A DNA stretch of 5,141 bases from Sedimentisphaerales bacterium (GTDB lineage: Bacteria > Planctomycetota > Phycisphaerae > Sedimentisphaerales > SM23-30): the NCBI GenBank assembly GCA_016932145.1, contig JAFGDI010000197.1:1-5141 (forward strand), read 5' to 3'. Under the pieces are notes generated by a model that ran no database searches, had not been told where the DNA came from, and worked only from the letters and a program-made list of their open reading frames with translations. Every line of letters begins with the position of its first letter. Within the stretch, counting starts at the first letter, position 1. A program made the position numbers and the translations under genes. Shown piece by piece: positions 1-5,109 of the stretch.

Positions 1-726
1 AGTGGTATGATGAACTTTTTCAGTTATTTCTTCAGTGATAAGATAGCTCTGACCATGATGCGTGCCAAAAAAGTTGACCGTGAAACTCACGCTCGTCTCT
101 ATGGCACAGTAGAGGAGCTGGCCAATAATGCCGGGCTGCCTATGCCGGGCGTTTATATTTGCCCGGACCGCTCGCCCAACGCCTTTGCCACCGGCCGTAA
201 CCCGCATCATGCCGCCGTAGCCGTAACCGAGGGCCTGCTCGAGTGCCTCTCTGCCGATGAGCTGCGTGGCGTTCTGGCCCATGAACTGACCCATATCAAG
301 AACCGCGACACTCTTATCAGCACTATAGCCGCTACCGTCGCTGGCGTGATCTCTTCTATAGGCTACATGCTCTATTTTTTACCTCTGGGTAACAGCGACG
401 ATGAAGACTCTAACCCGCTGGCCAGCCTGGCACTGATAATTCTGGCCCCGATAGCCGCAGCTATAATCCAGATGGCGATAAGTCGCCGTCGTGAGTTCAT
501 GGCCGATGCCGGCGGTGCCGCAATGGCCGGCAGCCCCTACGGTCTGGCCAGTGCCCTGCAAAAACTGGAAAACTACAGCCACCGCGTACCCATGAAGGTC
601 GCCGGCAGCTACCAGAACATGTTTATCGTCCAGCCCTTCAGCGGTGCAGAAGCCATGAACCTGTTCCGCACCCACCCGACCACCAAAGCCAGAATAAAAG
701 CCCTCACCGGCTTTGACCAGATATGA
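1..726 (+). CDS. htpX: HtpX-type membrane zinc metalloprotease (M48B), 5' end outside window
   Basis: This is an inner-membrane M48 metalloprotease that helps degrade misfolded membrane proteins, with its active site facing the cytoplasm. The frame is open from base 1 (Ser-Gly before the Met at base 7). Family members run to about 280-295 residues with two transmembrane helices ahead of the MNFFSYFFSDK segment, so the true start lies upstream and roughly 45 residues are missing. Counting from the Met at base 7, the zinc motif HELTH is at 92-96. A hydrophobic segment follows at about 101-127 and another at about 138-157. The third zinc ligand is probably Glu163 in REFMADAGG, and the conserved FRTHPTTKARI signature is at 220-230, close to the C-terminus. 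All catalytic elements are intact. The gene is visibly richer in GC at third positions than its neighbours. The next gene starts 23 bases downstream on the same strand, so read-through is possible, though no functional link is known. Confidence 0.95.
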   Translation, partial: SGMMNFFSYFFSDKIALTMMRAKKVDRETHARLYGTVEELANNAGLPMPGVYICPDRSPNAFATGRNPHHAAVAVTEGLLECLSADELRGVLAHELTHIKNRDTLISTIAATVAGVISSIGYMLYFLPLGNSDDEDSNPLASLALIILAPIAAAIIQMAISRRREFMADAGGAAMAGSPYGLASALQKLENYSHRVPMKVAGSYQNMFIVQPFSGAEAMNLFRTHPTTKARIKALTGFDQI

Positions 727-749
727 GCCGAAATGATTAGGAGTACATA

Positions 750-1154
750 ATGCTGGAACTATCAAGTTTACAAGGTGCTATTGCCTCACTACAAGAGTCT
801 CTCTACTGGCACAGTAAGGGCTGCGATGAGGTACCGAACGACATTATTCGCGACTCGGTTATCCAGCGTTTTGAGTACACATACGAGCTGGCCTGGAAGC
901 TGATCAAACGCTGGCTGGAGATCAATCTGGGAAGTTCCTATGTTGACGGAATATCCAGACGAGAACTCTTTAGACTCGCCGCTGAAAATCATCTGATCGA
1001 CAACCCTAATAAATGGTTTGCCTTCCATACTGCCAGAAATCAGACCAGCCATATATATGACCGACTCGTTGCCGGAGATGTGTTCAATGAGGCAGTAGCT
1101 TTTGCTGATGCAGCGGCTGACCTGTATAAACAACTGGAAAAACGCAATGATTAA
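750..1154 (+). CDS. hepT: HEPN-fold protein, HI0074 / HepT family (putative toxin of a HepT-MntA pair)
   Basis: This 134-residue, mostly helical protein belongs to the family called nucleotidyltransferase substrate-binding protein (HI0074-like), now grouped with HEPN toxins such as HepT. Family members act as RNases and are silenced when the partner nucleotidyltransferase AMPylates a tyrosine. The diagnostic motif RX4HXY is complete: Arg96, Asn97, His101 and Tyr103 in ARNQTSHIYD. Tyr103 would be the modified residue by analogy with HepT. The segment RFEYTYELAWKLIKRWLE (40-57) is also typical of this family. Length matches the family (about 130-145). The start is supported by TTAGGAG at 737-743, six bases before the ATG. 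The stop overlaps the next gene by 8 bases, which indicates translational coupling with its partner. Toxicity is inferred from the family. No separate promoter was found in the 23 bases after htpX. Confidence 0.88.
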   Translation: MLELSSLQGAIASLQESLYWHSKGCDEVPNDIIRDSVIQRFEYTYELAWKLIKRWLEINLGSSYVDGISRRELFRLAAENHLIDNPNKWFAFHTARNQTSHIYDRLVAGDVFNEAVAFADAAADLYKQLEKRND

Positions 1155-1440
1155 AATAACCGGCCAGGAACGAGAGATAATTACCGCCATTTTGCAACAG
1201 TTCGCTCACGGACTGGACTGCATGGCATTCGGCTCAAGAGTAACTGGCACAGCCAAAAGCTATTCGGACCTTGACCTTGTAATTATTAATGATGAGCCAA
1301 TGGATTTCGCCACTCTGGGCGAACTACAGGATTCATTTGCCCAATCCGACCTCCCATTCAGAGTTGACATTCTCCAATGGTCACGCCTGAACGAAGATTT
1401 CAAGCAGGCAATAACCCCACAATTGGAAAAGATAAACTGA
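1147..1440 (+). CDS. mntA: Minimal MNT-fold nucleotidyltransferase (HI0073 / MntA-like antitoxin)
   Basis: This is a 97-residue nucleotidyltransferase of the DNA polymerase beta superfamily, minimal MNT type. Such enzymes, paired with HEPN proteins, transfer AMP to a tyrosine of the partner and so neutralise it. The catalytic motif GSX10DXD is exact: Gly29-Ser30 and Asp41/Asp43 in SYSDLDLVI. A third metal-binding acidic residue is likely Asp74 in FRVDILQW. The ATG at 1147 was chosen over the in-frame ATG at 1102. The 1102 start would add 15 residues encoded almost entirely inside the preceding gene, whereas the 1147 start gives a normal family N-terminus (MIKITGQERE) and a short 8-base overlap. 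Only a weak TGGA-rich site precedes it, in keeping with coupling to translation of the HEPN gene. It is shorter than many MntA proteins (which exceed 130 residues) but close to HI0073-like ones. Confidence 0.87.
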   Translation: MIKITGQEREIITAILQQFAHGLDCMAFGSRVTGTAKSYSDLDLVIINDEPMDFATLGELQDSFAQSDLPFRVDILQWSRLNEDFKQAITPQLEKIN

Positions 1441-1652
1441 CTATGGTGGCTACACACCAGAATTAACATTTGGAAGGCACAAAACAAAACAGCATATACA
1501 TTTTCAATATCTCTGCCCTCTTTATACTTTTCTGGCCAGTATCAAAATCGCCACCAGTGATAAAACAGAGAAAGGCAAAGCGAAACCATGTTGGCAAGAT
1601 AATAGCACTTATACCATTAGCGGCTACTCTTAAATGCTGAGCGGTTTTCGAG
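1441..1652. other. Non-coding gap between two convergent toxin-antitoxin operons
   Basis: About 210 bases lie between the mntA-like stop and the higA stop, where transcripts from both strands converge. No gene with a ribosome site was found here. The only hairpin close to the mntA-like stop is short: TGGTG at 1444-1448 pairs with CACCA at 1455-1459, without a T-run. Nothing recognisable as an intrinsic terminator for higA was seen, so the two transcripts may run into each other. Confidence 0.5.
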
Positions 1653-1994
1653 CTACTGGATCTTCGCGGCAACAGCGGCATTTCCATTAACAGAAATTAT
1701 CCGCGACACCGGCGTTAGCTTTGAATCTCTTTGAGCCACCGCCAGATCGTAAAGCGATTGCAAATTCAGCCAGAATTGCGGACTGGTACCCAATGCCTGC
1801 GATAAGAGCCAGGCCGTCTGAGCCGAAACCGAACGCCGCCCCCGACATATCTCATTAATGCGTCGAGCCGGCACACCCAGATGCTCAGCCAGTGCCACTT
1901 GCGTGATCCCAGATGGATCAAGAAACTCCTCCTGCAATACTTCACCCGGATGAACCGGTATCGCAGGTATTATCATACTCATTTTCTTACTCAT
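1653..1994 (-). CDS. higA: HigA-family antitoxin, XRE-type DNA-binding protein
   Basis: This antitoxin and autorepressor is the partner of HigB. It binds the toxin and, through a helix-turn-helix, the operon's own promoter. With the start used here it has 113 residues. HPGEVLQEEFLDP at 15-27 is the typical HigA entry motif, the helix-turn-helix spans about 31-56 (VALAEHLGVPARRINEICRGRR), and GTSPQFWLNLQ at 69-79 is the family hallmark. The C-terminal tail is ordinary in length. Two in-frame ATGs compete. The one at 2003 overlaps the higB stop as ATGA but has AAGG directly against it with no spacer. The one at 1994 has AAGGA with an 8-base spacer, so it is preferred. This leaves a 5-base gap after higB. 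The order toxin-then-antitoxin is normal for hig operons. It is transcribed with higB from the promoter at 2301-2329. Confidence 0.92.
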   Translation of the reverse strand: MSKKMSMIIPAIPVHPGEVLQEEFLDPSGITQVALAEHLGVPARRINEICRGRRSVSAQTAWLLSQALGTSPQFWLNLQSLYDLAVAQRDSKLTPVSRIISVNGNAAVAAKIQ

Positions 1995-1999
1995 AACCT

Positions 2000-2296
2000 T
2001 CATCCTTTGTGGTAATCGATCAAGTTAATATTACAGGCCATATCTGCCTCCCAACTGAAGATCAATCGCCACTGGTCATTGACCCTTATGCTATACAAAC
2101 CACTCAGGTCACCCCTGAGTTTTTCAAGATGGTTTGATGGCGGTATTCGCAAATCATCTAAAGCAACTGCTGCCATCAACATAGCTAACTTGCGTCTAAG
2201 CGTTTTTTCAATACCGGCAGGTAAAGCCTTGGCCTTTCCTTCCTTCCAGAATCTTTCTAAATTCTTATCTGAGAATCTGCTTAATCTATTCCACAT
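2000..2296 (-). CDS. higB: HigB-family toxin (RelE/ParE superfamily mRNA endonuclease)
   Basis: This 98-residue toxin is of the HigB / plasmid-maintenance killer family, which cuts mRNA on the translating ribosome and is neutralised by HigA. Family landmarks are in order: FSDKNLERFWKEG at 8-20, ALPAGIEKTLRRKLAML at 24-40, DDLRIPPSNHLEKLRGDLSG in the 47-66 region, then YSIRVNDQWRLIFSW at 68-82 with the conserved arginines Arg71 and Arg77, and IDYH at 93-96 near the end. Length is normal and the frame is intact, so the toxin is probably active; activity itself is inferred. No other start codon fits between the ATG at 2296 and the conserved core. That ATG sits only 4 bases after a perfect -10 box, so the mRNA is expected to be leaderless or nearly so. 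AGGTGG lies 10 bases upstream, but inside the promoter spacer. Confidence 0.93.
   Translation of the reverse strand: MWNRLSRFSDKNLERFWKEGKAKALPAGIEKTLRRKLAMLMAAVALDDLRIPPSNHLEKLRGDLSGLYSIRVNDQWRLIFSWEADMACNINLIDYHKG
2003..2007 (-). promoter_or_regulatory. Shine-Dalgarno site deciding the higA start
   Basis: AAGGA on the minus strand lies 8 bases before the ATG at 1994 and directly abuts the alternative ATG at 2003. This spacing favours initiation at 1994. The site lies inside and just beyond the end of the higB frame, so higA translation is probably coupled to higB. Confidence 0.6.
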
Positions 2297-2300
2297 TTAC

Positions 2301-2320
2301 ATTATACCACCTAGTGTAAT
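2301..2320. promoter_or_regulatory. Inverted repeat over the higBA -10 box, candidate HigA operator
   Basis: ATTATAC (2301-2307) and GTGTAAT (2314-2320) form an inverted repeat with six of seven positions paired and a 6-base centre. It covers the -10 box and most of the spacer. HigA-type repressors usually bind such palindromes at their own promoter. A second, wider pair, CATTTA (2294-2299) and TAAATG (2320-2325), brackets the same region with a slightly different centre. Binding by HigA is inferred from position only. Confidence 0.5.
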
Positions 2321-2329
2321 AAATGTCAA
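2301..2329 (-). promoter_or_regulatory. Consensus sigma70 promoter of higBA
   Basis: On the minus strand TTGACA (2329-2324) and TATAAT (2306-2301) are separated by exactly 17 bases, a perfect match to the consensus in both boxes and spacing. Only GTAA separates the -10 box from the higB ATG. Expected transcription starts (about 2297-2293) fall on or beside the start codon. A promoter this strong fits an operon held down by autorepression. Confidence 0.85.
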
Positions 2330-2411
2330 ATCCCCCTGCCCCATAAGCCTGATACCAAACCATAATATTGGGAAAATATGATCATAAATACTTTTGCACA
2401 AGACAATTAAC

Positions 2412-2513
2412 CTAGCAAACACATGAACCGCCAGAGTCTTTAACCTGACCAGTACCGTAACCAGCCACTAATACCATTGCCATAAAATAGCCAACTAATA
2501 GAATATACCGCAT
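2412..2513 (-). CDS. 33-residue hydrophobic small protein, unknown function
   Basis: This tiny gene matches no family I recognise. It reads MRYILLVGYFMAMVLVAGY, then a polar tail of about 14 residues ending SGGSCVC. It has a full set of expression signals on the minus strand: a near-consensus promoter (2560-2588), a leader of about 40 bases, GAGGAG at 2524-2519 five bases before the ATG, and a TAG stop. Residues 3-19 could be a membrane helix or an export signal, leaving a short glycine-rich tail with two cysteines. The segment LVAG-Tyr resembles a lipoprotein cleavage box in which the essential Cys is Tyr (TAC; one transition from TGC). A longer version starting from GTG at 2666 would run back through the terminator of the upstream gene and is unlikely. 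It could also be a leader peptide or a type I toxin-like peptide, but no antisense RNA was identified. No terminator is evident behind it, so transcripts may continue into higBA. Confidence 0.6.
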   Translation of the reverse strand: MRYILLVGYFMAMVLVAGYGTGQVKDSGGSCVC

Positions 2514-2559
2514 TACTACTCCTCGAATCAATATGTGAACTACAAACCAACAATAACAG

Positions 2560-2588
2560 ATTTTAACCAGACCATTCTGACCTGTCAA
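2560..2588 (-). promoter_or_regulatory. Near-consensus sigma70 promoter of the 33-residue gene
   Basis: On the minus strand TTGACA (2588-2583) and TAAAAT (2565-2560) are 17 bases apart: perfect -35, five of six at -10, ideal spacing. Transcription would start near 2553, about 40 bases before the small gene's ATG. It lies just behind the terminator of the 766-residue gene, so the small gene has its own transcription unit. Confidence 0.75.
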
Positions 2589-2608
2589 CCATCTACACAC
2601 ATACAATA

Positions 2609-2641
2609 AGGGGTGGCTATCTCCTAAGAACAGCCACCCCT
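2609..2641 (-). terminator. Hairpin terminator of the 766-residue gene
   Basis: AGGGGTGGCT (2609-2618) pairs perfectly with AGCCACCCCT (2632-2641), a GC-rich 10-base-pair stem with a 13-base loop, starting 21 bases after the stop codon. On the minus strand it is followed by TTATTG, a modest T-rich tail, so termination is likely but may be leaky. Confidence 0.8.
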
Positions 2642-2662
2642 CTACACAACTCACTATTACTT

Positions 2663-4963
2663 TCACTGATTAACGATCTTCCGCCATTGCATAGTCTGGA
2701 AAAATACTTCGCCATAAGCTATTAGCTTATCATCAACGATAAAGAACGGCACCTGATAATCATTGGTTATCTTATAGTACCATATCTCCAGACCAGCAAT
2801 TTTTTCAGTTCGATATGGCCAGCCAAAATCATTCAATATTTCAGCTGTTGAATAATCGCCACTGACTGACAAGCCCCTGCTGATAAGTTTCTGGTTTATC
2901 GTCCAGACACTTTCCCTGACTTTCACTGGCTCACTGGCAACTGTTCTATCCAAACCACCATGCTCAACTACCCAGTCAACGCAATATTTCACAAAATCGT
3001 CGCGATCCGGGAAACCAATATTCTTGAACTCACCTACGATACCCATATTCACCGCCAGCCCCTTACCACAACGATAGACCGTGAACGGATTAAGCTCTTT
3101 CCTGGCAACCGAGCGACCATCCCACTGATCGGTAAGCTGATCGTCAACCAGCTCAAAAGCCTGTCCTTCAACATAGTCACCCACCAGACCATTTATCCCG
3201 CAGGTCTTCGTGATCGTCCCTGCAGCAATAAAATCCAAGCCCGGGTAATTACTATTGATCTTCCAGTCTTTAAGCCCTAAATGCCAGATGAACCGTGGAT
3301 CCTTCAGGCCAAACAGTTCGGTCATCTTCTGCTTATATCTCTCAATCTCGGCTGGATTATTTTTGATATCATTATTCATATGCGAGGCCCAGGTCGCTTT
3401 GGTCGCCTGAAAGCCGGTGGCATATGCCGGGCGGACCAGACCAAAATGCTCAAAATTGACCAGATGCACACCGCTTTTCACCGCTTCGATAACGGCATCT
3501 ATTATCTCCCACTTAATATTAACATGCCAGTTACCCGATACCATAATATCAACCTTCTGCAGATCCTCAACTTTGGAAGCGTCCAGCAGCATACTGGAAA
3601 ATTTATAGTTGGCCAGTTGACCTTTTAACGATGGGTCATCAGCAGTACCCGGATCGATCAGGGCATACAGCTCATATTCTTCAATATCATTAAAGCGACT
3701 GGCAATACCAACATGATTCCAGCCGATCTCACTGCCTTGCCACCATGAAGGCCCCTTAGCCGAATATAGACTTACAAACACACCCACTTTTACACGGTCA
3801 ACTTTAACTGGCTTCTGAGCCATTTGCCGGCCCTGCTCAATATCTTCACGCGACATAATCGACTCACACTTACTCTTGATCGCCTCTGCCTTTTTATCTG
3901 AAGCTGCCATTAGCGATATCCATTTATATGCTTTGGCATCATCCTTCTCCAGAATATCACCATAGTAATATTCTCTGGCCAGCAGATACATGGCATCAAC
4001 TTGTTTTTTAGCAGCAGCTTTTGTCAGCAGCTCAACTGCTCTGCCAGGGTTCTGAACCGTACCGATACCAAGCATATGCATTCTGCCCAGACAGAAAATC
4101 GCATCAGCGTCGCCATTATCAGCGGCGATAGTAAACCAATACAAAGCCTTTAAATTATCCTCACGATAGCCGGTCCCGTAAAAAAAGCATACTCCCGCCC
4201 GAGTCTGTGACCGGACATCACCAGACCTGGCTAAGGCCAGCAGAGCATCGACCTGCTCTTTTATATCAGATGATACACTCATTGCCGCCGTATTCTTCGC
4301 CGTCTGGCCAAATTCCCGCCGGGTGTCACCATAGCCATGGCCATTTCCGTTACCAAGCTGGAACAGCTTGTCTTTATTTCGGGCCAATTCCTTTCTGACA
4401 CCTGTACCATTGCCCGGATAGAAGCAACTTATTCCGATGGTTTTTTCAAATGCCTCAAAGGTGCACTTCGGGTCTGTCATGCACTTATCTTTCCACTGCT
4501 CCAGCCATATCTGTGCTAATTTCTGACCCTGCTCAACTGCTGCCTTATCGATCTGCACCTTACAATCGTTCATCAGCGATCTGAGCCATAAATTTCTGGC
4601 ACCCATAATTGCCAGCCATTTATAGGCCAGCGCATCATTTCTCTCTACTCGCTCGCCCAGAAAATACAATTTCGCCAGTAACTGCTGAGCGTCCAACTGA
4701 TTAGCCTGAGCCGCCATAGTCAGCCAGCCAATTGACTTACTGATATCCTGACTGACACCCAGACCCTTGAGATATAAACCACCTATTATATATTGTGCGT
4801 CCTTATCACCACTTTCCGCTGACGATAAATACGCATTATAAGTCTTTTCATCCAGAGCCAGCCCCCTACCACTATCATAATGACCCGGCCAATAGCGACC
4901 ATAGGCAATACTCGACAAAAACAAAAATACGATCATCATCCGGACCATAACCAACTTTTTCAT
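2663..4963 (-). CDS. Exported Sel1-repeat protein with a ThuA/glutamine-amidotransferase-like domain
   Basis: This is a 766-residue protein of unknown function. Residues 1-22 form a signal peptide (basic start, hydrophobic core, likely cut after AYG), so it is probably periplasmic or secreted. Sel1-like repeats occur in two blocks: about 49-151 (two repeats) and 245-383 (three repeats). Each block ends with the same capping segment, DA-x-AYKW...C...EQG...AQ at 110-151 and 342-383, which align without gaps and share about 14 of 42 residues, suggesting internal duplication. The linker carries Cys161, Cys167, Cys180 and glycine-rich patches (GNGTG, GNGNGHGYG). Residues about 390-670 look like an alpha/beta amidotransferase/ThuA-type domain: VKVGVFVS strand, VDIMVSGNWH, then a strand VHLVNFEHFG where the usual nucleophile Cys is absent. 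Residues about 685-762 (ILNDFGWPYRTEKIAGLEIWYY) recall BamE/SmpA-like domains. Sel1 blocks usually bind proteins, so a scaffold or sensor role is plausible but unproven. AGGAG at 4976-4972, 8 bases ahead, supports the start. Confidence 0.9.
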   Translation of the reverse strand: MKKLVMVRMMIVFLFLSSIAYGRYWPGHYDSGRGLALDEKTYNAYLSSAESGDKDAQYIIGGLYLKGLGVSQDISKSIGWLTMAAQANQLDAQQLLAKLYFLGERVERNDALAYKWLAIMGARNLWLRSLMNDCKVQIDKAAVEQGQKLAQIWLEQWKDKCMTDPKCTFEAFEKTIGISCFYPGNGTGVRKELARNKDKLFQLGNGNGHGYGDTRREFGQTAKNTAAMSVSSDIKEQVDALLALARSGDVRSQTRAGVCFFYGTGYREDNLKALYWFTIAADNGDADAIFCLGRMHMLGIGTVQNPGRAVELLTKAAAKKQVDAMYLLAREYYYGDILEKDDAKAYKWISLMAASDKKAEAIKSKCESIMSREDIEQGRQMAQKPVKVDRVKVGVFVSLYSAKGPSWWQGSEIGWNHVGIASRFNDIEEYELYALIDPGTADDPSLKGQLANYKFSSMLLDASKVEDLQKVDIMVSGNWHVNIKWEIIDAVIEAVKSGVHLVNFEHFGLVRPAYATGFQATKATWASHMNNDIKNNPAEIERYKQKMTELFGLKDPRFIWHLGLKDWKINSNYPGLDFIAAGTITKTCGINGLVGDYVEGQAFELVDDQLTDQWDGRSVARKELNPFTVYRCGKGLAVNMGIVGEFKNIGFPDRDDFVKYCVDWVVEHGGLDRTVASEPVKVRESVWTINQKLISRGLSVSGDYSTAEILNDFGWPYRTEKIAGLEIWYYKITNDYQVPFFIVDDKLIAYGEVFFQTMQWRKIVNQ

Positions 4964-4992
4964 TACATCAGCTCCTAAAAAGTTCCTGAATA

Positions 4993-5010
4993 AATGGATT
5001 ACATTCCATT
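4993..5010 (-). other. Small hairpin in the leader of the 766-residue gene
   Basis: AATGGA (4993-4998) and TCCATT (5005-5010) form a 6-base-pair stem with a 6-base loop about 30 bases before the start codon. It does not cover the ribosome site. No known riboswitch architecture was recognised; it may be incidental in this AT-rich leader. Confidence 0.35.
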
Positions 5011-5033
5011 CATAATTACTTTACTAAGAATAC

Positions 5034-5039
5034 ATTATA
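5034..5039 (-). promoter_or_regulatory. Candidate -10 box near the 766-residue gene
   Basis: TATAAT is perfect on the minus strand and would give a leader of about 65 bases. The hexamer 17 bases further upstream is GC-rich and does not resemble TTGACA, so an activator or alternative spacing would be needed. Confidence 0.4.
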
Positions 5040-5061
5040 TACAATTTACCGCCCTCCCGGC

Positions 5062-5091
5062 CTAATAACCGCACATAAGGACACATGTCAA
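5062..5091 (-). promoter_or_regulatory. Candidate upstream promoter of the 766-residue gene
   Basis: A perfect TTGACA (5091-5086) is followed after 18 bases by TATTAG (5067-5062), four of six at -10. Transcription would start near 5055, giving a leader of about 90 bases. The weak -10 box makes this only a candidate. Confidence 0.4.
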
Positions 5092-5100
5092 TCTCATCTT

Positions 5101-5109
5101 TGCTATAAT
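5101..5109 (+). promoter_or_regulatory. Extended -10 promoter element pointing off the right edge
   Basis: TGCTATAAT on the plus strand is an exact TGnTATAAT extended -10 element, a class that can work without a good -35 box; none is seen at 5081-5086. It lies back to back with the TTGACA at 5086-5091 on the other strand, suggesting a divergent gene to the right whose coding region is outside the window. Confidence 0.45.

Noticed and set aside
1532..1539. Palindrome CTGGCCAG in the convergent gap
   Set aside because: Eight bases only, with no T-run or flanking partner; expected by chance.
1463..1687. Minus-strand frame of 74 codons covering the gap between the two toxin-antitoxin modules
   Set aside because: No ribosome site, its start lies inside higA in another frame, and the product resembles nothing known.
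2079..2381. Plus-strand frame of 100 codons
   Set aside because: It lies opposite higB and its promoter; the protein-family match of higB is clear, so this is a shadow.
2377..2386. Palindrome TATGATCATA in the gap between the small gene and higB
   Set aside because: A 10-base AT-rich palindrome is too short and too far from a promoter to call an operator or terminator.
2514..2666. N-terminal extension of the 33-residue peptide to a GTG at 2666 (84 residues)
   Set aside because: It would read through the terminator hairpin and the promoter, and the GTG has no good ribosome site, whereas the ATG at 2513 has an excellent one.
2960..3628. Two adjoining plus-strand frames of 106 and 115 codons
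   Set aside because: Both lie fully opposite the 766-residue gene, without ribosome sites or recognisable domains.
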